Shown here: positions 50,157 to 58,204 of the stretch, piece after piece
How the letters are laid out: each line of letters starts with the position of its first letter
Position numbering within the stretch: the first letter of the stretch is position 1
Origin: Burkholderiales bacterium
GTDB taxonomy: Bacteria; Pseudomonadota; Gammaproteobacteria; Burkholderiales; Burkholderiaceae_C
Assembly (NCBI GenBank): GCA_016703325.1
Contig: JADJCH010000063.1
Location: forward strand, 1 to 64,000
DNA length: 64,000 nucleotides
Reading direction: 5' to 3'
Translations under genes and position numbers: made by a program
The notes under the pieces: generated by a model
Seen by the model: only the letters and a program-made list of their open reading frames with translations
What the model was told of the DNA's origin: nothing
Databases searched by the model: none

Positions 50157-52049
50157 ATGATGGATATCAAGACTTGGAATTCGGTGCGATTGGCCGAGCG
50201 CATGCGGGGTCATCGGGTGCTGTCCCAGTTCGGATCGGAGGGTTGCCGAGCCCTGGCGGAACAATGGGAAGTCGGATCTGCCGCGGCCGATGACCTGGTT
50301 CTGGATGCCGACACCTGGGACCGGCAGCTGTGCTGGCTGCTGGAGGGTGAGCTCACGCTGGCACTGGACGACGGAGCAGCCACCGTGGCACTTCCGGCAG
50401 ACGAACTCATCGGCGCGGGAACCATGGCCGGGCGCCTGGAGGGACGCTGGTCGGCCACCGCGGCACGGCCCTGTGTGCTGGCGCGGCTGCCGGTGGCCCG
50501 ACTGTCTCCCTGGCTGCGCAAACTGCCCGGCCTGCAGTTTCACTTTCCGGGTCTGACCCCCACGGCGGACGATGAGGCCGCGGGCAGCCACCCCGTGTTG
50601 GGGGAGGTGCCGGGCAGCGATCTGCATCTGAGCCTGGTCACGCGGGCGGTGGGTTCGCTGGTGCGGCGCGCTCCGGTGCTGCTGGCGCCGGAAACCCCCA
50701 TCCGGGAGGCGGCACGCCGGATGAGCGAACAGCGCATCTCGTCGGTGCTGATCGGGCAGCAGGATCACCTGTTCGGCCTGATCACCGACCGTGATCTGCG
50801 CAGCCGGGTGGTGGCGCAGGGCCTGGACATCGAACGCCCGGTGATGGACATCGCCACCCTGGCGCCGATGTGCATCGCAACGTCCGCACCGGCCTTCCAC
50901 GCCATGCTGCTGATGGCCCGCCACAACATCCACCACGTGCCGGTGATGGACGACGGCAAGGTGGTGGGCATGGTCACCACCAGCGACCTGACCGAGCACT
51001 ACAGCACCTCGGCGGTGTACCTGGCGCGCAGCATCCACTCCCAGGAGTCGCTGGAAGGGCTGGTGGGCTGTGCCGGCAAGGTGCGCGACCTGCAGCGCAG
51101 CCTCGCCGCTGCAGGGGCCACCGCCTACAGCAGCGGCCACATCATGACCGCCATCACCGATGCGTTCACCAGCCGCCTGCTGCAGCTGGGCGAGCGGCAG
51201 TACGGCCCTCCGCCGGTGGACTACTGCTGGGTGGCGGCAGGATCGCAGGCACGCCAGGAGCAGACCGCCAAGTCCGACCAGGACAACTGCATGGTGCTGG
51301 ACAACGCCTACGACGAGGCCACGCATGGCGCCTACTTCGCCTCACTGTCCAGGTTCGTCTGTGACGGCCTGGACGCCTGTGGCTATGTGCACTGCCCGGG
51401 CGAGATGATGGCGATGACCGACAAATGGCGTCAGCCGCAGCGCCGTTGGCACGAGTACTTCCACCGCTGGGTGGACGAACCCGAGCCGATGGCACTGATG
51501 CTGACCTGCGTGTTCTTCGACCTGCGCGCGGTGTACGGCCGCGCCGAGCTGCTGGAGGATCTGCGCCGCGAGGTGCTGCAGCGCACCCAGGGCAACCGCA
51601 TCTTCCTGGCCTACATGGTCAGCAACGCGCTGGGGCACACGCCGCCGCTGGGCATGTTCGGGCAGATCTCCACCGCACGCAGCGGCGAGCACCGCGGCAC
51701 CATCGACCTCAAGCACAACGGCATCGTGCCGGTGGTGGACCTGGCGCGGGTCTATGCGCTGGCCGGCGGCCATCCGGCGGTGAACACCCACGACCGGCTG
51801 GAATCGGCCGGCGCCAGCCGCGAGGTCAGCGAGCAGGCTGCACACGACTTGCGCGATGCACTGGAGTTCCTCTCGACGCTGCGCATCCAGCATCAGATGC
51901 GCCAGATCGACCAGGGCCGTGCGCCGGACAACTTCCTCGACCCCGACACGCTGTCAAGCTTCGAGCGCCGCCGGCTCAAGGACGCCTTCGGCGTCGTGCA
52001 GAAGCTCCAGCAGGTCCTCAGCCAGCGCTACACCGCCGGCCGGTTCTGA
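50157..52049 (+). CDS. CBS-domain nucleotidyltransferase (DUF294/DUF294_C)
   Basis: Cytoplasmic regulator-like enzyme of 630 residues, start ATG 50157 or 50160. Domain order: cyclic-nucleotide-binding-like N-terminus (about 20-130), two CBS motifs (about 170-290: ISSVLIGQQDHLFGLITDRDL, in part, and HNIHHVPVMDDGKVVGMVTT, in part), nucleotidyltransferase core near 360 (GSQARQEQTAKSDQDN with the paired Asp), and DUF294_C to the end. In gammaproteobacteria the same family lies beside acs, actP-like permeases and a DnaQ-like exonuclease. Here it converges on such an exonuclease gene, 27 bases apart. Confidence 0.85.
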   Translation: MMDIKTWNSVRLAERMRGHRVLSQFGSEGCRALAEQWEVGSAAADDLVLDADTWDRQLCWLLEGELTLALDDGAATVALPADELIGAGTMAGRLEGRWSATAARPCVLARLPVARLSPWLRKLPGLQFHFPGLTPTADDEAAGSHPVLGEVPGSDLHLSLVTRAVGSLVRRAPVLLAPETPIREAARRMSEQRISSVLIGQQDHLFGLITDRDLRSRVVAQGLDIERPVMDIATLAPMCIATSAPAFHAMLLMARHNIHHVPVMDDGKVVGMVTTSDLTEHYSTSAVYLARSIHSQESLEGLVGCAGKVRDLQRSLAAAGATAYSSGHIMTAITDAFTSRLLQLGERQYGPPPVDYCWVAAGSQARQEQTAKSDQDNCMVLDNAYDEATHGAYFASLSRFVCDGLDACGYVHCPGEMMAMTDKWRQPQRRWHEYFHRWVDEPEPMALMLTCVFFDLRAVYGRAELLEDLRREVLQRTQGNRIFLAYMVSNALGHTPPLGMFGQISTARSGEHRGTIDLKHNGIVPVVDLARVYALAGGHPAVNTHDRLESAGASREVSEQAAHDLRDALEFLSTLRIQHQMRQIDQGRAPDNFLDPDTLSSFERRRLKDAFGVVQKLQQVLSQRYTAGRF

Positions 52050-52076
52050 AGGCGGCGCAGCCGCTGCGGGGGTGGG

Positions 52077-54305
52077 TCAATACTTCAACCGGGCGTAGTA
52101 GGTCTGCTGCTGCGCCTCGCGAGCCTGTCGCAGGGTGTGGATGCCCTTTTCCGCCAGCAGGGGGATCAGGCGAATCAGCACCTCGGCGGTGACCATCGCA
52201 TCACCCAGGGCGGTGTGGCGGCCGATCACGGTGATCTCGAAGCGCTCGGCAATCGCCTCCAGCCGGTGGGATTCCTGGTTCGGATGCACCACCGCCGACA
52301 GCAGCAGGGTGTCGAGCACCGCATGGTCAAAGCGCAGGCCGGTGCGCTCCTCCTTGAGCTGCAGGAAGCGCATGTCGAAGGCCGCGTTGTGCGCCACCAG
52401 CACCGTCTCGTTGGCAAAGGCATGGAAGGCCGGCAGCACCTGCTCGATGGTGGGCTGGCCCTGCACCATCTCCGGCTGGATGCCGTGGATGGGAATGGAC
52501 GCGGCGGGAATCGGCCGACAGGGGTCGACCAGCTGCTCGAACGACTCCTGCTTGATCAGCTTGCCGTTGAGCACCCGGGTGGCGCCGATCTGGATGATCT
52601 CATCGCCTTCGGACGGGTTGAGGCCGGTGGTCTCGGTGTCGAACACGGTGTAGACCAGATCGACCAGGCGACGCTCTTCCAGATCCTCATGGCTGCGGCG
52701 GGAAGCGAACAGATCGAAGTCGTAGTACTCCGGTCGGCTGTCGCTGTGCACATAGCCGGCCGCACCGGCGGCGGCCACCGCCGCCTGGGTGTCGGCCCCG
52801 GGCAGCAGGAAACGGAAAAAGGCCTGGTGACGCACCCGTTCGCGCTCGAACCAGAACTCGCCGCCGTGGCGCTGCACCACATCGCGCACCGACAGCTGGC
52901 TGCTGTGCTGGCCGCCGATCTGGATGCCGTCGATCTCCCAGCTCATCACCGTTTCGGTGCTCATCGACTGGCCGGTCCAGATCAGGTCGAGCTGCGCGCG
53001 CGCACCCACCGCCTGCAGGCGCAGCGCGAGCTGGCGGATGCCGTACTCCGACGTCAGCCGGTCGGCCAGATAGGCCAGCGCCAGCAGCAGCGAGTAGCTG
53101 TCCACCTTGAGCCAGACCGCTTCATCGACCTCGTCGGTCACCACGCGCAGGTTGGGCAGCTCTTCCAGGCGCCGGCGTGCCACCGCCACCAGATCGGCGC
53201 CGAGCATCTCCTCCAGCGGCCAGCGCGTGCCCATGTCCTGGGCGCTGGCCTGTGACCAGGCCTGCACACCGCGGATCATGCGCAGGGCCTCCGATCGCAC
53301 CACGCCGAGGAAACGCTCCCGGGTGGGAGCATCCAGGTCGCTGAGGTCCAGCATCTCCACGGCGGCCTGCAGGTTGCCCAGGGCCGCGCGCTGACTCTCC
53401 ATCAGCTCGTTGAGCTCGCGGTCACGGGCGGATTCCACCTCGAAGTCCCGGGTGATGTTGTCCAGCATCAGCACGAAGCCGTCGATGCGCTGTGTGCCGG
53501 CCGCGCCCGCGTCGGTCCCCGCATCCGTCTCACCCTGCGCCACCAGCACCGGACTGAGGTGAACGCGCAAGAGCTGGCCGCTGCCCGTGGTCGTGACGAA
53601 CTGAGCCGACGGCCGTGCCTCACCCCGGGCCATGCGCTGCTGCACCCGCTCGATGGCGTGACTCACCAGGTGGCGGTCGAGCACCGAATAGACCGATCGG
53701 CCCAGACCGATCGCCTCGGCACCCCCGGCCAGTGCCAGCGCACTCGACAGGGCACGGAACTGCGCACGGGCCTGGCTGTTGTAGAGCAGGATGCGACCGT
53801 CCAGATTGCAGACCACCACACTCTGGCTGAGCTCGGACATCAGCGCAGCCAGGCGGTTGCGCTCCTGCTCCACATGGCGGCTGGCCTGGCGCACCTGCTC
53901 GGCCATGTCGGCGCGCAACTGGCGGCGCTGGGTGGCCAGATCGTTGAAGGCCTGGGCCAGCCCCTGCATGGCCTGCGTGCCGCGCGGGCGCACCTGGCGC
54001 TCCACGTCGGTGGACAACAGCACACGCGCCTCTTCGACCATGGCATCGGCCGGGCTGAGCCAGCGCTTCCAGGCCCAGTGCGCACTCTGGGCCGCCACCG
54101 CCGCGGCGGCCAGGAACACCACCACCAGCACCGGCAGCTTCGGGCCCAGCACGTCCACCAGCGCCTGCATCGCATCGGGCGGCAGGTCGGATCCCACCAT
54201 CAGCGCCGACAACAGCCCCCAGACCAGCAGCCAGAGCACCCCGCCCGCGGCGCCCGCCACCAGCACCCGGCGAGCCCCGGGCAGCGGGCGTGCGCCGGCG
54301 CTCAT
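52077..54305 (-). CDS. DnaQ-like 3'-5' exonuclease fused to a kinase-like membrane sensor module
   Basis: Protein of 742 residues. Two N-terminal membrane helices (VLVAGAAGGVLWLLVWGLL, LPVLVVVFLAAAAVAAQ), a linker/HAMP-like helix, a PAS-like segment (VVVCNLDGRILLYNSQA) and a helical pair plus ATPase-like fold (about 310-500) that resembles a histidine kinase but has no phospho-His (the H-box position reads ESQRAALGNLQAA) and no clear N or G boxes. The C-terminus is a DEDDh exonuclease: FDTETTG at about 555, HNAAFDMRFLQL, and HTALGDAMVT with the final Asp. It overlaps the receiver gene by ATGA. Confidence 0.85.
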   Translation of the reverse strand: MSAGARPLPGARRVLVAGAAGGVLWLLVWGLLSALMVGSDLPPDAMQALVDVLGPKLPVLVVVFLAAAAVAAQSAHWAWKRWLSPADAMVEEARVLLSTDVERQVRPRGTQAMQGLAQAFNDLATQRRQLRADMAEQVRQASRHVEQERNRLAALMSELSQSVVVCNLDGRILLYNSQARAQFRALSSALALAGGAEAIGLGRSVYSVLDRHLVSHAIERVQQRMARGEARPSAQFVTTTGSGQLLRVHLSPVLVAQGETDAGTDAGAAGTQRIDGFVLMLDNITRDFEVESARDRELNELMESQRAALGNLQAAVEMLDLSDLDAPTRERFLGVVRSEALRMIRGVQAWSQASAQDMGTRWPLEEMLGADLVAVARRRLEELPNLRVVTDEVDEAVWLKVDSYSLLLALAYLADRLTSEYGIRQLALRLQAVGARAQLDLIWTGQSMSTETVMSWEIDGIQIGGQHSSQLSVRDVVQRHGGEFWFERERVRHQAFFRFLLPGADTQAAVAAAGAAGYVHSDSRPEYYDFDLFASRRSHEDLEERRLVDLVYTVFDTETTGLNPSEGDEIIQIGATRVLNGKLIKQESFEQLVDPCRPIPAASIPIHGIQPEMVQGQPTIEQVLPAFHAFANETVLVAHNAAFDMRFLQLKEERTGLRFDHAVLDTLLLSAVVHPNQESHRLEAIAERFEITVIGRHTALGDAMVTAEVLIRLIPLLAEKGIHTLRQAREAQQQTYYARLKY

Positions 54306-54676
54306 TTCCCGGCTCCCAGCAGGGCACGCACCTTGTCCACCAACTCCCGGGTGGAAAACGGTTTGGTCATGTAGGCATTGGCTCCCAGTGCCAGGCCCTT
54401 GGCCACATCGGTTTCGCGCCCCTTGGCGGTCAGCAACAGGATGAGCAGTTCGGCATGGCGCTCATCGGCCCGCAGGGCCTGGCAGACCTCGAAACCGGTC
54501 TTGCCGGGCATCATCACATCCAGCAGCAGCAGGTCGGGCTGCTCCCGCTCCACCGCAGCCAGCGCCGCGTTGCCGTCGGCCGCCACGCTCACCTGGAAGC
54601 CTTCGCGCTTCATCAGGAACTCCAGCGACAGCAGGATGTTGGGCTCGTCGTCGGCGATCAGAATCTTGTGGCTCAT
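54302..54676 (-). CDS. Stand-alone response regulator receiver (CheY-like)
   Basis: Single REC domain of 124 residues with no output domain. ILIADDEPNILLSLEF carries the acidic pair, Asp53 in LLLLDVMMPG is the phosphoacceptor, and Lys105 in AYMTKPFS closes the site. It lies 49 bases after the transporter-linked kinase gene and overlaps the exonuclease gene, so one kinase probably phosphorylates it and the target is a protein, perhaps the fused exonuclease module. Confidence 0.92.
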   Translation of the reverse strand: MSHKILIADDEPNILLSLEFLMKREGFQVSVAADGNAALAAVEREQPDLLLLDVMMPGKTGFEVCQALRADERHAELLILLLTAKGRETDVAKGLALGANAYMTKPFSTRELVDKVRALLGAGK

Positions 54677-54725
54677 GCATGTCTCCTTGGCCGCTGCGCG
54701 CCGCGCCAGGGACAGCGCCGCTGCG

Positions 54726-57494
54726 TCAGTTCAGCTGTGGTGCTTCGTTGGCGCCGTTCCAGGGTAACGTGAAGGCGAAACAGGCGCCTTGTCCATCGTC
54801 ATCCTCCAGCCACATCCGGCCGCCGGAATGTTCAACGATCTGGCGGCTGATCGGCAGGCCCAGGCCGGTGCCCTGCGGGCGGTTGGTGGCATCCCCCCCC
54901 TGGCGGAACTTCTCGAAGATCAGCTCACGCTGATCCACCGGCACACCCGGGCCGTTGTCGCGCACCCGCACCGTCAGTCCCCGAGCATCGGTGACCAGGC
55001 TGAGGTGAACCTGACCGGCGCCGCGGGGCACGAACTTCGAGGCGTTGGACAGCAGGTTCATCAGCACCTGCATCAGCCGGTCCTCATCGGCCACCAGCGG
55101 GCGGACCGCTTCGGGCAGATCCAGGACCAGTCGGGCACCCCGTTCGCGAAACAGCTCGGCGGTGGTCTGAGCGGCACGTTCGATCAGGCGGCACAGGTCC
55201 ACCTCGCTGTTGTGCCATTCGGCATGGCCGGATTCGATCTTGGCCATGTCCAGCACCTGATTGACCAGGCGGCCGAGCCTCTCGGTCTCCGCCACCACGA
55301 TGTCGAGGAAGCGATGGCGGTCCTCGTTGGGCATGTCCGGGTCGTCGCGCATCATCTCCGACAGCGCGCGGATGGAGGTGAGCGGCGTGCGCAGCTCGTG
55401 CGTCACCGAGGACATGAAGTCGTCCTTCAGCCGGTCCAGGCTCTTGAGCTGCTCGTTGGCACTGCGCAGCTCCTCGGTGGCCCGCAGCAGCGAGGCCGAC
55501 TTCTCCTCCAGCTCGCGCGAGTAGGCGCGCAGCTGCGAAGCCTCGTCGAGGATGCGCATCACATCGTCCAGGCCCAGCGGCTCCTCCTCCACCACCGACG
55601 CCACCGTGGCACGGGCCGAAGCGCTGCCGATGGCCCCGGCCAGCTGGGTCTCGACGAACTGCACCAGTTGCGCATCGGGAATCAGGCGCTGGGCGTCCTC
55701 CAGGCCGCGCGCTCGCGCATAGTCGGTGAACAGACGGGTGCTGCGCGGCACGCCGAGGAAGCGCTCCAGCAGGTGGCGCAGGTCCGCCACCTTGGCGCGG
55801 CCACGCCAGAACACCGGCGCGTCCCGCTGGCCGCTGCCGTGGGTGCGCGCGAACACATCCACGAACAGCAGCGCCTGGCCGGCCTCCTGGCCCGAGGGTG
55901 CGCGCCACAACGACAGTCCGACGTAGGCGACGATGTTGACCAGCAGGCTCCAGAACAGCGAATGCGTCAGGTTGTCCAGCCCGCTCAGGCCGAGAAACTG
56001 CTCCGGGCGCAGCCAGCCGATGCCCCAGGGCCCCTCCTGGATGAAGGTGGGCGACAGCCACCAGCCCGACTTGGCCAGCGAGGGCAGCATCAACGTGTAG
56101 ATCCACAACGCAAACCCCGCCAGCAGCCCCGCCAGCGCACCGATGCGGGTGCCGCCGCGCCAGTAGAGCCCGCCCAGCACCGCCGGCGCGAACTGCGCCA
56201 CCGCGGCAAAGCTGATCAGGCCGATGCTGACCAGCGCGTAGGCCTCGCCGGCCTGATGGAAATAGACGTAGCCCAGCAGCAGGATCAGCATGATCGCGCC
56301 GCGGCGCACCGCCAGCAGCACGCGGGTCATGTCGCGCTGCCGGCCGGCTTCGGCGGTGGCGAAGCGCCGCGTGCGCAACAGCCCCGGCAGCACCAGGTCG
56401 TTGCAGACCATGGTGGACACCGCGATCGCCTCGACGATGATCATGCCGGTGGCGGCCGACAGCCCGCCGACGAAGGCCAGCAGTGCCAGCAGCGACTGCC
56501 CCTCGGCCAGCGGCAGTGAGAGCACGAAGGTCTCCGGGTTCATGCGTCCCGCGCCGAAGTAGAGCAGCCCACCCAGCGCGATGGGCAGCACGAACAGGTT
56601 GATCAGCAGCAGGTAGAGCGGAAACACCCACACCGCGCGGCGCAGGTGACGCTCATCCACGTTCTCCACCACCGCCACCTGGAACTGCCGCGGCAGGAAG
56701 ATCACCGACAGCAGCGACAGCAGCGTCAACGCGAACCACTGGCCGTAGGCAAACCCGGCCGGACCGTCCGGGCGCATCAGCGCCGCCAGTTCCGGCACCG
56801 CCAGGGCACGTCCAAAAAGGTCCGAGGGCCCGGCGAACAGCCCCCAGGTGACAAACACACCCACGGCCAGAAAGGCCGCCAGCTTGATGATGGACTCGAA
56901 GGCGATCGCCGCCACCATGCCCTCGTGGCGCTCGGTGTTGTCCAGGTGGCGGGTGCCGAACACCATCGTGAAGCCGGCCAGCGCCAGCGCGACATAGAAG
57001 GTGCCGTCGTTCCACCAGGCGCGCTGAGGCAGCGGCGGTGCCCTCAGAGGCTCGGTCAGCAGCGCGTAGCCGCTGGCGATCGCCTTGAGCTGCAGCGCGA
57101 TGTAAGGGACGATGCCCACCACGGTGATCAGTGTAACCAGCCCGCCCAGCGTCTGGCTCTTGCCGTAGCGGCTGGCAATCAGGTCGGCGATGGAGGTGAT
57201 GCGGTAAGCGCGCGAGATGCGGATCATCTTGCGCAGCAGGAACCAGCCCAGCACCATGGCCAGCGTCGGGCCGAGGTAGATCGGCAGAAACCAGACGCCG
57301 GTGCCGGCCGCCCGGCCCACACTGCCGAAGTAGGTCCAGGCGGTGCAGTACACCGCCATCGACAGCGCGTAGACCCAGGCGTTGTCGATCAGCGAGCGGC
57401 CCTGCGCGGCGCGCCGGTCGCCCAGGTGCGCCACCGCAAACAGCAGCAGCAGGTAGGCAAAGGAGACCGCGATGACCAGCGGGGCCGAGAGCAT
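54726..57494 (-). CDS. Transporter-linked sensor histidine kinase (SSF + HisKA + HATPase, CrbS/CbrA-like)
   Basis: Membrane sensor of 922 residues. The first 550 form a sodium/solute symporter (SLC5) domain with about 12 helices (NAWVYALSMAVYCTAWTYFG, IVPYIALQLKAIASGY). A linker (STAC-like) and coiled coil (EELRSANEQLKSLDRLKDDF) lead to the kinase: His699 in SSVTHELRTPLTSI, N-box LLSNASKF, DNGPG and GTGLGL boxes. CrbS and CbrA, with the same plan, sense acetate or carbon/nitrogen status. No receiver is fused; it is the next gene. Whether the permease part also transports is unknown. Confidence 0.92.
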   Translation of the reverse strand: MLSAPLVIAVSFAYLLLLFAVAHLGDRRAAQGRSLIDNAWVYALSMAVYCTAWTYFGSVGRAAGTGVWFLPIYLGPTLAMVLGWFLLRKMIRISRAYRITSIADLIASRYGKSQTLGGLVTLITVVGIVPYIALQLKAIASGYALLTEPLRAPPLPQRAWWNDGTFYVALALAGFTMVFGTRHLDNTERHEGMVAAIAFESIIKLAAFLAVGVFVTWGLFAGPSDLFGRALAVPELAALMRPDGPAGFAYGQWFALTLLSLLSVIFLPRQFQVAVVENVDERHLRRAVWVFPLYLLLINLFVLPIALGGLLYFGAGRMNPETFVLSLPLAEGQSLLALLAFVGGLSAATGMIIVEAIAVSTMVCNDLVLPGLLRTRRFATAEAGRQRDMTRVLLAVRRGAIMLILLLGYVYFHQAGEAYALVSIGLISFAAVAQFAPAVLGGLYWRGGTRIGALAGLLAGFALWIYTLMLPSLAKSGWWLSPTFIQEGPWGIGWLRPEQFLGLSGLDNLTHSLFWSLLVNIVAYVGLSLWRAPSGQEAGQALLFVDVFARTHGSGQRDAPVFWRGRAKVADLRHLLERFLGVPRSTRLFTDYARARGLEDAQRLIPDAQLVQFVETQLAGAIGSASARATVASVVEEEPLGLDDVMRILDEASQLRAYSRELEEKSASLLRATEELRSANEQLKSLDRLKDDFMSSVTHELRTPLTSIRALSEMMRDDPDMPNEDRHRFLDIVVAETERLGRLVNQVLDMAKIESGHAEWHNSEVDLCRLIERAAQTTAELFRERGARLVLDLPEAVRPLVADEDRLMQVLMNLLSNASKFVPRGAGQVHLSLVTDARGLTVRVRDNGPGVPVDQRELIFEKFRQGGDATNRPQGTGLGLPISRQIVEHSGGRMWLEDDDGQGACFAFTLPWNGANEAPQLN

Positions 57495-57513
57495 TTTGCG
57501 GCCGCTGCGCGGA

Positions 57514-57711
57514 TCAGTCAGGCAACCGTTCGACCAGCCAGGCGGTGGCCACGATCAGCGCCGCCCAGATGCCGAACAGCGCCAGCGGAAACAGCGGCAG
57601 GCCGAAGACCTGCACATCCGCGCTCCACAACGCCAGCAGCGGAAAGTTCAGCAACAGCCAGCCCGCCGCAAAGACGGCCAGCAGACGCTGGGTACCGAGT
57701 GAGCGCAGCAT
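57514..57711 (-). CDS. Small two-helix membrane protein beside the SSF kinase
   Basis: 65 residues from ATG 57711 (MLRSLGTQRLLAVFAAGW); a start at 57780 would add 23. Two hydrophobic helices, LLAVFAAGWLLLNFPLLALW and LPLFPLALFGIWAALIVATAW, separated by a short polar turn. Small two-helix proteins (DUF4212- or DUF485-like) accompany solute/sodium symporters, and this one ends 19 bases before the SSF-kinase start on the same strand. It may be a subunit of that sensor; a family assignment cannot be made from sight. Confidence 0.65.
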   Translation of the reverse strand: MLRSLGTQRLLAVFAAGWLLLNFPLLALWSADVQVFGLPLFPLALFGIWAALIVATAWLVERLPD

Positions 57712-57815
57712 GGCGGCAGCCCGTTGGGGAAGTTGGGGAACCACAGGCTCAGCAGCGCCGGTCGTCCCCCAGCGCTTCATCCAGTCCGGACGGAACCCGT
57801 CCAGACCGCTGGCCT

Positions 57816-58007
57816 TCAGTTGGACGCCGCCGAAGCAGGCACGGCAGCGCTGGCCGCGGCCGCACCGGAGGGGGCATGATCGGCCGCCGGGGCGTGGGAA
57901 CCGACGCTGTGCGACTCGCCACTCATGTCGATGTCACCACCGCTCTTCATCAGGATGAACAGCGCGAGACCGGCGAAGACGGCAAAGCCGAGAGCAAGCT
58001 TCCACAT
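57816..58007 (-). CDS. Small single-pass membrane protein
   Basis: 63 residues from ATG 58007 (MWKLALGFAVFAGLALFI); a longer start at 58031 adds eight residues. One N-terminal membrane helix (LALGFAVFAGLALFILM) and a low-complexity outer tail rich in Ala, Ser, His and Pro. Lies between the transporter-kinase group (104 bases downstream) and the MFS gene upstream, on the same strand. I do not recognise the family. Good coding potential given a plausible start and hydrophobic anchor. Confidence 0.55.
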   Translation of the reverse strand: MWKLALGFAVFAGLALFILMKSGGDIDMSGESHSVGSHAPAADHAPSGAAAASAAVPASAASN

Positions 58008-58105
58008 GACAGGATTACCTCTATAGAACAAAGAACATGGGACTCAGCGCAAGCCGGGATGATGCCCTGCACGTACTGACAAGGGCCTTGCGCTCAGAAG
58101 AAGCA

Positions 58106-58127
58106 CAAGCGCCCGAAGGGGCGCTTG
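58106..58127 (-). terminator. Hairpin after the MFS transporter gene
   Basis: CAAGCGCCC, loop GAAG, GGGCGCTTG: nine perfect pairs, 78 bases after the MFS stop. On the minus strand it is followed by TGCTTCTTCT, a poor T tract. Probably the end of the MFS transcript, which would give the small membrane protein its own promoter. Confidence 0.55.
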
Positions 58128-58204
58128 GTCGCAGGGTCTGCAGGCCACGCCGGCAGACCCTGAGTGAAGCCTCACCCCACCGGGGCAGGCCTCCTGCCGC
58201 GAAA

